Assembly: GCF_016808335.1 (NCBI RefSeq) | Contig: NC_053138.1 | Span: forward strand, 12,207,900-12,271,899 | DNA length: 64,000 bases | From: Panicum virgatum | Lineage: Eukaryota; Streptophyta; Magnoliopsida; Poales; Poaceae | Direction of reading: 5' to 3' | In this document: positions 32,030 through 44,708 of the stretch, piece after piece | Position numbering within the stretch: the first letter of the stretch is position 1 | Layout: every line of letters begins with the position of its first letter | Made by a program: the position numbers and the translations under genes | The notes under the pieces: generated by a model | Told to the model about the DNA's origin: nothing | Databases searched by the model: none | Seen by the model: only the letters and a program-made list of their open reading frames with translations

Positions 32030-34353
32030 GTCCGTCGGTTTCAGATGACCGGTCCAAAAAAAAACCCTGCCTGCATCTCCGTATCTGTAGCAGTAGCAGG
32101 CGCGTAGGCCCCTCGCCCAGTTCGTCTCCCTTAGCTTGGCCGGCCCTGTGCTGCTGTGCCCGTTCACCCAGGCCATGGTCCATCCCGTTGCAGGAAAGCA
32201 AGGCTAGGCCGGTGAGCGCCATTGAGTGCTGGCCTCCCGATGTGGGGCCGCTATCCACGGACCTGCAGCTAAGCTAGCTAGCTCCCCTTCCCGCTTTACT
32301 TGGCTCACAAGAACGCCATGACTTTCCTGGCTCGTAGTACTGTGCCTGCTGCTGTTGCAACGGATCACAGACACGGCGTCGTGCCCATTGGCATCCGCTG
32401 TCAAACCGGACGGTGCGCTGCCGCTGGATGCATACATCCACCGCGCGGCTACCAACATTTGTCAGGGTTCAGGAAGATGGCAGGTACCCCCACACACATA
32501 AAAATTAAAAGAAAATCCCTGTTAGAAGGTAATTGTTTGTTTCGTATAAGAAGCTTTTGCATGATGTATGATCTCGCTCCAAGATTAATACCTTCTCTTT
32601 ACCAAAATTTTCAAAAGCTCTCGACAACCGATAGCTCAAACTGACGGAAGACATGCGGATCCGAGGCCAACTCAGTGAGCTGGAGGCACTAAATTGAGCC
32701 ATTTTCTGCACAGATCCGTCGGCTCGGAAGAATTGCTTCCCATGGAACACCAAGAATAAAAGACCATAGTAGAAAGCTTCCCAGTTGTAGCCATGCCAAC
32801 CAGCACGGTGTGGGTGGACCTATAGCAGATGGTTCACAAAGGAAGCAAAGCTTAACCGGCGCTTAATAAAGACCATCTCGCGGTGTCTCTGGGAACCCAG
32901 CACGTCTGGACATTTCCTCCTCTTTGGATGCGACTACAGCTCAGGCACAGCACCACTCCTCCTACTCTAGTAAGGGCATCCGTAGTGTGGTAAAAAGAGA
33001 GAGTCTTAAGCAGTTAGGGTCGACCTTATACACAAGAGCAGGAGGTCTTAAGGAGCTTCTAAGATCAAAAAGCTTAGGACCGGACCTTAGGCTTGAGACC
33101 CGGCCTCAACGATTAAAAAAATCAGAAGCCGTGAGGAGGTACGAGATGCGTCAGATACAACGAGCAGCGAGCAAGCACAAGGAAAGACGCATCTAGGAGT
33201 TCCCTGGATAAAAAAAAGACAGCACCTTGTAGCTCCATGGACCACTCGTGGCACAGCATAATCACATCACAACACCGTGACCTCCTGCGCGCCGCGAGTA
33301 AACACCTCTTGACGATTTCCTTCTTGGGCGTCGTTGCACTTAACCATCTTGCTGACCAGTGCAAATCCATTCAGGGGGGGTGGACCTGATTTTATATGCT
33401 CTCATGCATTCTCGCAAAGCTAAACGGTCGTCCCTCAGCTCTGCATCTATCCTCGGATCTCAACAGGTCTGCCTTCAAACACAAGGGTTTACATGGTTTC
33501 TTGTCATCGCTTTGCCTAAAAAACTTATGAATAGTCAGTTCTTTTTTGACTAACCATCTTAGTAAAAAAAATGTGGCGACATTTGTTGCCAGTTAAGCAT
33601 CAGGTCTGCGACGGCCTGTGGAGAAAGCACACGAGGACGGACGATGTGGAGAGGCGCAGCTACCGCCTAGCCATCCTGAGCTGAATTCAATCGGATCCAT
33701 GATTTGTGCACTCGAGCGTCCAAGACGACGACCAGGTAGTAATCGCACGCGCAACAGTGACCACCGGCAGGTAATCGATTGACGTCGCCGGCCAGGAAGG
33801 CGCCAAAGGGACTCTGCCCCTCGGCCCCTGACGGCGACGCTCCGACAGCGCCCGGTCCTAGAAGCAAGCCACCTCACTGCTCATCGTCGTCGTCGCACCA
33901 CTCGCCGGTGGAGCACGAGGAAAGCACAGTGAGCTCAAAGGACGGCGAACCCGGGTTCTCCGGGTTCACAGATCGCACAGTTGACAGTCACACGAGCGAC
34001 GACCAATTAGTAGCAGGGGGAAAAAATGGAGTAATTAACATGGGCGATTTTGATTCCTTATCAGCAAAAATAGTACATGGTGCAAAGGTACACGACGCCT
34101 CGTACTAGGCAGTGTATCAATTAAGGAAAATACATTGGGCAAAATACAGAGTGAATCAACGGCGGAATAAGAAATAGCAGTAAACATCAACTTAGGACGT
34201 TCGAATCGGTCGTAGAAATTAGAAGCTCCCCGGGCTGCCTCCCGGCGAGGTCACCGGAGGCGCGGCCGGGCTGCCGGCGGCGTGGATCTGCAGGATCCGG
34301 TCACCTTCTTCAGTCTTGGATCGCCGCCATGGTCGCCTCCCATGCTCCACCTC
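32030..34353. other. intergenic, no gene recognised
   Basis: Several open frames on both strands have no domain, splice structure or codon bias that would support a gene. The region nearest 34777 should include the 3' UTR of the zinc-finger gene. Confidence 0.45.
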
Positions 34354-34380
34354 CACACACACACACACACACACACACAC
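34354..34380. repeat. (CA)n microsatellite
   Basis: About thirteen CA units without interruption, downstream of the zinc-finger gene. Confidence 0.9.
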
Positions 34381-34777
34381 GAACACCAGACACTATGCAC
34401 ATCTACACAACCCATATACACGGTGGTTCGCCGCATCTTCACCCATTTCTACCATGTTTTTGTTGGCAACTTGTCTCCTTCTCCCTCCACTGACATGCCA
34501 CCATCTGAAGCCCCAAAACAAATCAACCCTTCTCTGCCTCCCCTCCCTCCAACAACCATCCAAGAATATTCACATAGGAAGGAAGAACATATATGTACAA
34601 GGATCAGGAGAATCTTGGAAATAAGAAGAAAAAATAACTCGGATCTTTTTTTTTGTTTTGCTTTTGGATTTTCTTCCCCTGTTGTGCAGCGCTGCCTCTC
34701 AGGTTCTTCCCCCACTTACCATAGATGGACAATGTTCAGAGGAGCCACGGATGGTGCTGGCTTCTCGAGCTCCCTCA

Positions 34778-35974
34778 TCAGTTTATGAGGTCGGAGACCC
34801 AGCCGACGTCCGGGGCGGCGGCTGGGGCAGCGCCCTCAGCGTTGGCGGAGGCGGCGGCGTCGTTGGGCACGGTGGCTTCTTTGCTGAGCCGCTCGAACAC
34901 CATCTCGCGGAGGGCTCTCCCGGACTCCACCCGCTCCATCACCGGCTCCTCGTCACCGATGATGAGCCCAAGGTTGAGGCGCTCCACGGTCATGACGGTG
35001 GCGCCGGAGGGGGTGGTCACCGTCACCGGGGCCGGCCGGGTCGGGGTGGACGGGAGGCTGTACAGCGCGGCCGGGGACTTGGGGGACCCGAACGGGTAGC
35101 CGGCCAAGAACGAGCCGCCGGACGGCGCCGACCTCGGCGAGCCGCCGCCGCCGAGGCGGAGCTGGCGCAGCGAGGCGAGGACCTCGTTGACGGGCGAGCC
35201 GACCCCCGGCCAGGAGCCGCGGCGGAGCGCGCCGGCGGCGGCGTCCGGCGACATTGGCGGGGACTCGGAGGGCGGCGACCTCGGCGGCGAGACGAGCGTG
35301 CTGGTCGGGGACGAGGACATGATGCCGGTCTTGGTGAGGTAGCTCTCGAAGGCCTGGCGGCGGAGCGGCGAGCCGTCGTACGACTCGGCGAGCGGCGACG
35401 GCGCGGCGCCAGCGCCCCTGGGGCTGGCGCTGGACTGCTGCGGCGGCAGGACGCGGAGCTGGTCCGGCGTGTGCGCGAAGAAGCAGACGCGGCGGCGGCA
35501 GGCGGTGCCGTCCTTGCAGGGCTGCGTCCGGTAGCGCGACGGGTGGAGCCAGCACTCGAACACCCCGTGCGCGAACTCGCAGGCGTCGCCGCGCTTGCAG
35601 CCGCCCTTGCGGAAGTCCGGGCAGGCGGTGCCGGAGTAGTGGTACCGCCTGGGGTCGCGGCGGCGGGCCTTCTCCCCCGGGTGCGCGTACGGGCAGTCCG
35701 TCCAGTCGTGGCTCCGCCCGCGCGAGCACCGGCGCACCTTGAACTCGTACATCCGGAACTCGTCGCAGGCGTAGGCGTCCACCGCGGCCAGGGCCTCCTC
35801 GTCGTCCTCGTCGTACGCCGCCGCCGCGGCCTCGTTCGACGGTAGGAAATGCCGCAGCGCCACCAGGAGGCTGTACGGCGACGCGTCGTCCCCGTCCACC
35901 ATGCCGGCGCTGGCCGCCGGCTGCTGCTGCTGCTGCCACGGCGGCGCGTGCGCTCCCTCTCCCATCATCATCAT
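34778..35974 (-). CDS. tandem CCCH zinc-finger protein, OsTZF1/OsDOS type
   Basis: A single-exon gene of 398 residues starting MMMMGEG and ending [12 protein letters not shown]. The plant RR-TZF module is complete. An arginine-rich lead-in ([20 protein letters not shown], about 78-97) is followed by CCCH finger 1 (C118, C126, C132, H136; spacing 7-5-3). After 16 residues comes finger 2 (C153, C159, C164, H168; spacing 5-4-3). There are no ankyrin repeats. Downstream are a Ser/Pro-rich region with [37 protein letters not shown] and a conserved [20 protein letters not shown] segment. Family members bind AU-rich RNA, shuttle between nucleus and cytoplasmic granules and act in stress, hormone and senescence responses. 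From memory the layout is closest to rice TZF1; this could be its orthologue. GC-rich and intact, so probably functional. Confidence 0.95.
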   Translation of the reverse strand: MMMMGEGAHAPPWQQQQQPAASAGMVDGDDASPYSLLVALRHFLPSNEAAAAAYDEDDEEALAAVDAYACDEFRMYEFKVRRCSRGRSHDWTDCPYAHPGEKARRRDPRRYHYSGTACPDFRKGGCKRGDACEFAHGVFECWLHPSRYRTQPCKDGTACRRRVCFFAHTPDQLRVLPPQQSSASPRGAGAAPSPLAESYDGSPLRRQAFESYLTKTGIMSSSPTSTLVSPPRSPPSESPPMSPDAAAGALRRGSWPGVGSPVNEVLASLRQLRLGGGGSPRSAPSGGSFLAGYPFGSPKSPAALYSLPSTPTRPAPVTVTTPSGATVMTVERLNLGLIIGDEEPVMERVESGRALREMVFERLSKEATVPNDAAASANAEGAAPAAAPDVGWVSDLIN

Positions 35975-36088
35975 GGTCGGTTACGCTTCTTGGAACGTCG
36001 GTGGCGGTTGCTTTGCTGGTGGTCTGTAGGCAGCTGCGATCTCGAACTCTCTTTGAGGAGGCAGGAGGAGGCCAAGGGGAGGCCGGTT

Positions 36089-36096
36089 TATTTATA
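36089..36096 (-). promoter_or_regulatory. TATA box of the CCCH gene
   Basis: TATAAATA on the minus strand, about 115 bp upstream of the ATG at 35974, implying an 80-90 nt leader. Confidence 0.8.
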
Positions 36097-36281
36097 AACT
36101 GGCCGGCTAACCGGGGTTATCCGTCGGGCAAGCCCCTAACTAACTGGGGTTAACTTGACCGCGGTTAACTGACGGGAAACGGGGAGAGTGAGGGGGGCAT
36201 GTGTCTTGCGGCAGCGGCAAACTGACGCCGTCTCGCCTCGGTGGCCTTATCCTCGGGTAGGCAGGTGCGGATGGGCACTGA

Positions 36282-36349
36282 CACGTGGGGCCTTTTGGGC
36301 TGGGGCCCACGCGTCGGTTCGTGGTGGCGACGTGCAGGCGGGACACGTG
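36282..36349 (-). promoter_or_regulatory. two G-box/ABRE-like sites (CACGTG)
   Basis: CACGTG occurs at 36282-36287 and 36344-36349, each as ACACGTGG, the ABA-response/bZIP core. They lie about 190 and 250 bp upstream of the TATA box. This would fit stress- or ABA-responsive expression, as reported for this gene family; binding is inferred. Confidence 0.55.
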
Positions 36350-36354
36350 GGTCG

Positions 36355-36818
36355 TGGGGGAGGGGCTGCGGGGGGCATGCGCGTGGCGAGGTGCACCGCG
36401 GGCGCGCCGGTCCAGCGGCTTTTCTATTCATCACATATGAGATATTTTTTCAATCCATCGCAGAAGCGCCGGCTGCTACTGCTCATCGTCTTCCTTGAGC
36501 AGGGGAGGGGGGAGCGGCCGCCAGCGGAGGTTGCGAGGTCACCGGCGGCCAAGGTGGTGGAGGGCGGTGGCGGTCTTAGGATCCGGGATTGCTAGGGGTC
36601 CGGGGCGGCCCCATGGCCACCGGGTATAGAAGAGGAGGGGGCCGGGGGGCGGCGGCCCGGCGGAGGCGGCAGTTCGGCCGGCGGAGGGCGAGGCGGCGCG
36701 GGAGCGCCGCCGGCCGGCCGGAGCCGGACAACCGGTGGGCGGTGGACGGCGGCGGGGGCGAGAGAAGGCGGCGGCGGTGGTGGACGGACAGCACGGCGGC
36801 GAGATTGGTTAGCGTGGC
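36355..36818. other. GC-rich intergenic DNA
   Basis: A GC-rich, G-skewed stretch with short open frames typical of composition. It is the left flank of the outer solo LTR and continues, in kind, at 44709-44830. Confidence 0.5.
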
Positions 36819-39800
36819 TGTAACAGAACCGCCCAAATTAAACCGTTTTAAGTGCGCTAACTATCATCTTAATAGTTAATCAAGTTCCCACGCACTTAAA
36901 ACGGTATAATCCGGTCGTCTGTCGGGGTAAGGATGGAAAAACTCAGGAAGTCTCGCACGAAAACGAGCACAGATGATTACAAGCAGATAAAAGTTCTCAA
37001 ATTTAATTTACATTGCGGAGTTTTGCAAACAAATTTACATAAAATATCAGAGTTCAAAATGCGGCGAAAATTAAATAGAAGTTTAGTTTAGAAAAACAAC
37101 GATAACTACGATGACGTGAGGACGTCACATCGAGCCCACCGATGTGAATCCTGGTTAGCTCCAACCAGCAGCAGTTACCTGAAAAAAAGATAACAACAAA
37201 CCCTGAGTATACTAATACTCAGCAAGGCTTACCCGGCATGGGTATACTTAGCCCACTATCTAGACATGTAAGCTTTTGACTCTGGAGTTTATTTTTGCTG
37301 GAAAGCGACTAATGGTGGATCCTTACTTTTAATATTTTAGCTCAAGTTTAATGTACAAATATCAACTAGGTTTTCATAAACATCTAGAGCATACATCGTG
37401 GATCAGATTACCCTTCAGTAATTCACAAACCAACCTTTTCCATTCCGTTCTCATTCCACTTTCTTACTACGATGTGACACAGTGACCAAGGCTCTCATAT
37501 CCGCGAGTCACGGCGAATCGATCCGATTTAACCTTACAAGGTGGACCTAACCAATACGACACATGTAAGCCCCGTCGGGCCACGCGCGTCAACTGTTTTC
37601 ATCATTACCACGACATCTGAACCACGTCTGCTAAAACCCATGTGATGGGCCCCTCCCGGTGAACTCCCAGAGAACCCGAAGGCGGCATCCTATCCAACAC
37701 CCGCCAACTCCCACGCCCAGCGTAGCAGGTCGGAATTCAAACTATCGTTGTAAAGCGGTACACAGCTTACCGGTTTCGACTACCTCCTACTTTGGGCATG
37801 TCATTAGTACTGTTCAATCCTCGATCAACAATGCCAACAACGGTACGGTCCTCAATCGACACAGGCGGAGGCTAAAATCCATCCATTTTATATCCAGAAC
37901 CCATTCCATCTCCGCCCGGTCTTCATTTCTTTTTCCTCATTGATTCACTCTCAAACCACATTGCCACAAGTAACAAGATCTTAAATCTCGCGAGCGACAG
38001 GAATGACTCGACTTCTACCGAGATCCTACTTAGCAGAGCATTTCTATCGACATCTGCATACTAGTATTGACCCATGGGTACCTAGGGAGAACATACATAC
38101 TAGATTTCCATACAACTCCTAGAACGTAAATGCACAATTACTTAATTAAACATTGAATACTTAAATTAGGGTTATGCTCCAGGGCTTGCCTGGGATAACA
38201 CTGAGTCAGTGTTGGTTAGATGATACTCGCTTGGCGAACAGCTTCATTTGGTCATGCACATCGGGATCCATCCGTCCTTCTTCTAGATGCGTCCACCATC
38301 CACCAACTTTTGGCTAGCTCCATATCACGCTCGAGTTCCACGTGTATTCACCTAGCGTTCCTAGATGAGACGCACAATGCCAGAGCATGAACATAGCGAA
38401 GCAACACAGAGATCATTGACGACAAGCATACATGTTCACTTATTAACTTCAATGGTTGAAGAACACTAGTTTCAGGTTACTAATTGTTATACAAGGCTAC
38501 AAGATCTCAGGTAGATTACTCTAACACCACTGAAGTCATAGCTAACACCAACAAGCACACAAACCACATCAAGATTGAGACAGTTGATTTCTAAGCACAT
38601 ACAGTTTAGACAGCAGCACAACAGTTACTTGTTTAAACATAGCTGTAGTTTTAAGCATCAAATTAAGGTGATCCTAGATTTTATGGAAAGCTTATGAAAT
38701 GTACTACCACTCTTTAGTTACCAACAAGAGATGATTTCGGGTTTAGTTAAGTCAAACATCACAAACTTTCAGATCTGCACAGAATACAGGTAAAACCTGA
38801 CAGGGTATTGTAAACTCTATAACTCCCAAACTAGTAGGCCTAAAATCATGAAATTCTAGGACAAGCAAGATATGGAAGTTATCTACAACTTTTCTATTCA
38901 CCACATCTACAGAAAGCATCATTCATATCACAAAATTATCACCACAACAGAAACTATACAGTCATCTGTTTTCAGCACATAAGCAAAAAAAAAATGGTTG
39001 TTCACTTGTTTATCTTGCAAGGAGTACACAAATAACCATTTAATTAGACTACAAACACTAGCACATACTTAGCAACATTTTAACCTGACACCAAGCCATC
39101 CAAGCATTGCAAAGCATATTATCAAGCTCATATTCCATAAACCTTCGTGAACTCTTTTTTTATATAGAAAAGGCATGGATTATTTTTAGGGACATAAAAT
39201 AACCAAGATTACATGCTCAGATTTTATAAATTAATTATTACAACCAAGATAAATTCTAATAGAAATTAAGCATGTGAGAGCAAGATAAAACTATATGTCA
39301 CTTTTTCTGTGAACACATTACCAATTAAGCGTTTAGAAGACGTAACAACATCGCACAAAGGCAATGGAAACACATTTTCTATTTTTACACATTTCTATTA
39401 TTTATAAACTATTTATTAAGCGCTAAACAAGTTAAATCAAGAACTCGGCCATGTTGGATGCAACAAATCTGAAAATTTTACCACAGAGCAAGCATCACAT
39501 GCAGAGTCTACCATAAAAATTTTACAGCGATTGGAGCAGTACAACTAAAGATATAAATTGCACTAGATCTGAAACATACAAGTACTAATATGCATCACTA
39601 GTTAGCTAGCTTGTACTGTTCTTCTCCTTCCACTAGTCGCAAGAACAGAGAGAGCTGAAAGGAATGGACCTGCTGCTGCTGACTGCGTATGGATGTGTTG
39701 TAGTGCTGGAGAAGAGCACCAGCACATGGAGGAGCCACCGTGTCGGAGCATCTTGTGCTGAGGTGACCAGAGATGAGCGCATGGTAGCGCTAGCGGCTGG

Positions 39801-40113
39801 GCGGCGGCGGCGGGCTCACCACTGCTAGTGAGGCCACGGCAAGGGCGGCGTGGGACTACAGGTGCCTGCAAGGGACCTAGGCTCGGGTTCTGGGGCGCAG
39901 AAAGGGAGGCAAGGAGCGCGGCCACGCGAGCTCGGGCTCGGCGGCCATGGCAGCTCTGGCCGCGGCGGCGGGGCTGTGTTCCTGGCCGCGCAGCAAGCAA
40001 GATGGCCGAGAAAGGGGCTGGAGAGGTCGATGGTGGTGTGGTGCTGCTCCCCGGGTACTCGATTTGGAGGGAGGAGGGCCCGAGGGTTGAACTCGACGTG
40101 CAGGGGTGGCTGC

Positions 40114-43100
40114 TGTAACACACTGGGTGTCTGCACAGTAATTAAAAAGGTGTCTGCACAGTAATTGGGTATATTTTATATGCATCATGTTTTTGAATTG
40201 CTTGAAAAGGATCTTTCTGTAATTATAAAAGGTTACATGTGTAATTATAATTTTATGCAAGGTCCTTTCTATAGTTATGTTGAGTAGGTTGTGTAATTAT
40301 AACTTTTGTGGAGGGTGTTTTTGCAAAATTCAGTGCATTTAATGCATGGCAGCAAAATTTGCTTTTAAGTGTAAGTTTAAAGTGTTTTTGCATTGAAAAA
40401 GACAAAGTTCCTTGGAATTCAAAATCCCTTCAATGTCTTTAATTTTAGCTCTTGAATCTTTGGTTAAATAAATTTTTGCACAACATCAAAGTTATAGATC
40501 TTGAAAAGTTGAACAAATTTTATGTTGGGCACTTTTCCATTCGAGCTTTAGTTTAAAAGTTATTGCTTGTTTACAGACTAGTCCCTGGATTTTTCTGAAA
40601 TTGCAAAATGGCCCTTATCTCCTTTCTCCCCCCCCTGCTCTGTTCTCGCCGCCGCCCACCGACGGCATCGACGCCGGCGCTGTGGAGAGGCTTCCCGGCC
40701 GCCTTTTTCCGTCGCGCTGGCGCCCACGCGTCGCGCTCCTCCTCCTCCCCCTCCTGTTGCCTCGCACTGGAGCCCCCCGGCCGTGCCACGCGCGCCGCCG
40801 AGTCCAGAAGCACCCGCACCGCCGCCACCTCTTTTCTCTCGCGCGCATCAGAACCAGGGAGCTCTCCTTGATCTTTTCCCCTCGCCCTCTCGCTCTTTCC
40901 CTGCCCAGACACCCTGGAACGCCGCCGCCGCTCCACCGAACGCCGGCGAGCTCAAACCCGCCGTCGCCCCGCCATTCCAGAGCCGCTCCGCCCAAATAGA
41001 CCACGCAAATAGCTTTGCCTCCCTCTCGCGCAGCTCACGGGCTACTTCTCGTCGCCTATCCTCCACCAGAACCCCTAGCCGTCGATCTCCGCCGCCGCCT
41101 GCTCACCGTGGAGCTCCTAGCTCCGGACCTCCTCCGCTCAATCCAACCCCTCCACTAGATCTGTATCGCCCTCGCGCAACTAGTAGACCCCTTCTCCTCG
41201 CCCAATCCTCATCGGAGCACCCCCGCCGACGAGTTCCCTCCGCCGCCGACCGCCTGCTCGCGTCGCGCCGCCACCACAAGCCACCTCGACCTCGATTTCG
41301 GGCATCTACAGGTACGCCGTGGTCCCCTCTAGCTCCCTGACCTCTCCCTTCTCGCCGCCGACGCCTCCCTTCGCCGGAAATGGCTGGTCAAACCTCGCCA
41401 CCCCTCTCTGACCCGACCCAAGGACCGCGTGCTTGAATTTGAAAAATCCCAGGGGGCTGTCTGCGATGTCAGTGACTCAGGGGAATAGTGCTTTAGGGGC
41501 TTGTTTGTAATAGTTTGCTGTGATCTTTGAAATTCAATATCAATTCGTATAAAATTCGTAAAATAGCAAATCTTGATGTTTTGGAATCCTCTTGAAGAGC
41601 TCCATGCAGTAGAACCATAATATGTTAGGTTTTAGTTGCAAGTTTTTGTTGTAGAATTTGATTTGTTTTACTAGTGCATAAATATTAGTTGATTTCATCT
41701 TTTTCTTAACTACTGTATAAAGCCATGTCTTGCAGTGAAACTTTTATGTTAGTTTACTCATGTAACACTAGTTTTGCTATAAAAATTTCATGATCAGTTC
41801 TTTGTTGTATCTTTTTATTTGATTTAATCCTTGTTTAGTAGACTTTAATTATGGTGAATAGTTTCTGTTCGTAATAAATCATGAATTTATTTATGCATGT
41901 TCTTTTTGAGTAGCTTAGCTTGTCCAAGAAGTTTGAGCCACAGTTCATGACTAGAGCAGGAGCTAAAATGGAATCTTGCTAAATTGATGTCTGTTTTGTT
42001 TATTTTCTCAGAATTAATTCCGGGTAGATAAATTCATGAAAAATTTACAGTAGCTAGTTATTTTCTGTTTCAACCTCCTGTTAAATTTTGAGCTTCTAAT
42101 TTGCTATAGTTTGACCTGTATAATTCAAGCTTGCTCTAGGTATTGTCTGAATAAATGAATTGTTGTGATTAAATGGCTACATGTCTTGGCATGATTTTTG
42201 CAGGATAGCTTAATCTGTTCATGTTCTGTTTAGGATAATTTGTGTTAACTTTATTACTATTTGTGCTTTTAGTTATTTGTTTATTAGCAAACATGGAATT
42301 AATTGCTATAGGAATCAACCACCACTCATTTTATGAAGTTAGTATAACTTGCTTGTGCTGTTGATCATGATGCCTTGTGTAGTTAAATTTGTTATTTAAC
42401 TACTCTATAAACGATTGCCCATGTGTATTTATAATGTTGTTCTTGCATTACATATAGATACGACTACTTTGTCGGACGGGATGTACGAGCTGATCCCGGA
42501 GTCTGTCGGAGGTGATCTCGAAGCTCAAGTAAACACTGCTGAACTAACTGAAGCCCCGGACCAAAGTTCGGAAGAGCTTAGAGCTGAAATAGTTAGCGAC
42601 TACCGAGAAGGCAAGCCCCGGACATAACCTATACTTCAAATTATTATCACTACTGTTATTTACTTGTGCATTTACAGTTCATAGGTTTTGAATTGAAACC
42701 CTAGATGCATAATCCTAGGAACCTTTGTACTGAACACTAGACCTGAGTTCGAATAATTGCTAAGCTTGTAGGACCTGTAAAAGTCGAGTGATTGCCTGTC
42801 ACTCGCGAGCTCTATAGGAATTGCTTGCTTACTTTCTGTTATCAATATAAGGACGATGGACGGGGTTGTGTTCGATATCATGACCCAGAGACCCCGTCTG
42901 TGTTGATGAACTTGCTAAGGTCGCGGTGTGTGGTAGTGCTGGTTAAGTTTTTGAAAGTACTAGCCACATGCCGTAAATATGGTACGCGGCAAGCCTAGTA
43001 GCCGATTGGACCGGGGAGTGCATATACCTCCCACTCTCTCTTAGGGATAGGTTTTATTTTATGTTGCGCAACACTACGACTTCAAGGGACAAGGTTCGGC

Positions 43101-44047
43101 CTTGGAGCCCTGTAGTCGGGGAGAGTGGCACTATCCATAAGCCGGAAAGAAAGGTCAACGGTTGTTTGGGAATGACCCGACGGTATTCCAGACGTGTGTG
43201 CTAGGTTACCCTTGCAAGGTTGAATTTCGATTCAGAATCGTCCGCCTCTCACGATGAAATGAGACTGCTTGATCTCTTTGCCACACAGAGTAATAAGAGC
43301 AACAATATTAGTTATCAAATCTTGTTGATTGCTTAGAAGTTCCACCATGTTTGAATAGTAGTTGCTTACCTAGAATGGTTAATCTACTAGAATCTTGAAA
43401 GCTAAAAATTGAAAGTAAGGACCTACTCTTTATTACTTTTCAGCAAAAAGGAAAACTAGAGCCTCACAGAACCTTGCATAGTCTATCTAAAATGGGCTAC
43501 TTATACCCGTTGACGGTTAAGTCTTGCTGAGTATTAGAATACTCAGCCTTGCTGTTGAAACCCTTTTTCAGGTATGAGTTTTGAGGATCAGATCGCTAGC
43601 TTGACCTATCCTTGTTCGTTGCCTCCTGGCTGGTCCGTAGAGTGGGATACGTCTTCGACCGGCAATGACTATGACGAGTGATGCCATGCTTGGGCTAGCC
43701 TGGTATCCTTTTTCGACGTGTTGTAGCCGTCGTGTTTTATCTTCCGCAGTCTAAACTCTGAACTTAAGTTATGGCTTGTATAACTGCTTTACTACTTTTG
43801 GTTTTGTAATATTGGTGTGAACTGGTTTGTAATCTTTACTATGCTTGTGTTGTAAAATTGTGGTTGTAATATCTCTGGACTCGCCTTCGTGCGGGGTATG
43901 CTTGTTCGATCCGAGAACCGGTGGTTGTATCGGGACGTTACCCGACAGACCAAGAATTGTTCCGTTTGAAGTGCGTTTGTGCTAATGATGCCTTTATGGT
44001 GATGGCCTGCGCACTTGAGCCGGGATAATTTAGGCGGTTCTGCCACA
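40114..44047 (+). mobile_element. inner solo LTR (3934 bp), inserted into the outer one
   Basis: Starts TGTAACACACTGGG, ends AGGCGGTTCTGCCACA and is flanked by a perfect 5-bp repeat GCTGC (40109-40113 and 44048-44052). An AT-rich first 500 bp is followed by a GC-rich leader-like block (about 40640-41310). After it come an AT-rich, intron-like segment, a small open frame ending at 42627, a perfect hairpin GCTGAGTATT/AATACTCAGC (43526-43547) and a closing frame MSFEDQIASL... at about 43576-43680. The length and TG...CA ends suit a Tekay/Del-type gypsy LTR; the lineage is a guess. Confidence 0.85.
42456..42627 (+). CDS. small open frame inside the inner LTR
   Basis: After an acceptor-like CATATAG, a frame of about 56 codons is open to TAA at 42625-42627 and is acidic (EAPDQSSEELRAEIVSDYRE, then GKPRT). 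The GC-rich block at 40640-41310, ending CTACAG/GTACGCC, looks like its upstream exon. The same end motif, GGCAAGCCC followed by ATAACC, occurs at the equivalent place in the outer LTR (38169-38192, minus), so the feature is a family trait. I do not recognise a function. Confidence 0.35.
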
Positions 44048-44708
44048 GCTGCCCGGCGGAGGTGCAGTGGCAGCCGGTGGTGGCGGGGTCCGATTCGGCC
44101 GGCTAACAGCTCGAACACGCACGGGATGGGGCGGAGGAGCTTCGAGGCGAGGCTAGAGAGGTCGGGGCGCGAGGGACGGCGGCGGGGTTTGGCCAGAGCG
44201 GCGAACGGCGATGAGCTCTGCTCGTGCTCGGGCTCGGCGCGCGGCTCGACGAGGACGAAGGGGGAGAGGGAAATGGATAGGGATGGCGCAGGGAGCGGAT
44301 AAGGCGGCGCACACGGATGGCGAGGTTCACCGGGATGCCCGAAGCGTGGAGTCGCCGGCGGTGTCGCGCCAGTCGCGGTATGGGCGGCGTACGTCGAACA
44401 GGGGAGCACAGTCACAAGGTTTGAATGAGATTGACTCGAATTGACTCGAGTTTGACCGTCCGAAACTCAAAATTTCATATATAAACTTGAAATTTGGCCA
44501 AAATAGAAGTTGTAGAGAATGAAAAGATCTACAACTTTGGTTTTGGGCGAAACTTGATTTGAGTCTCGGATCAAGGAGACAAACATGGTCGAACTTAGCT
44601 AAGTTGATGTGTTACTACGCAACGTGATTAGCGCTAATGACCTTGCTTAGGCCCATAATTAGCGAGTTCACACGTGATTAGCATCTTAATTAACACAAGG
44701 GTGTTACA

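Larger units (their letters stand above)
36819..44708 (-). mobile_element. outer solo LTR (~3.95 kb), split by a second LTR
   Basis: On the minus strand it runs from TGTAACACCCTTGTG (44708) to GGCGGTTCTGTTACA (36819). The flanking 5-mers GTGGC (36814-36818) and GCGGC (44709-44713) match at four of five bases. Subtracting the inner insertion (40114-44047) and its 5-bp duplication leaves 3951 bp, within 17 bp of the inner LTR's length. The parts line up with the inner LTR in inverted order: terminus, CTGAGTATACTAATACTCAG (37203-37222) and AGGGCTTGCCTGG near 38180. No retroviral coding domain is present. Strand follows the TGTAACAC...CTGTTACA reading and is an inference. Confidence 0.8.

Noticed and set aside
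34658..35939. Long plus-strand and second minus-strand frames over the zinc-finger gene
   Set aside because: Arg/Gly/Ala-rich shadows of a GC-rich single-exon gene; only one frame has the CCCH motifs.
39602..41340. GC-rich open frames on both strands as host genes
   Set aside because: They lie inside the nested LTRs, overlap in several phases and have no domains.
36819..44047. A single 7.2-kb DNA transposon with ~1-kb inverted arms
   Set aside because: The perfect GCTGC duplication around 40114-44047 and near-equal lengths show two nested LTRs in opposite orientation.
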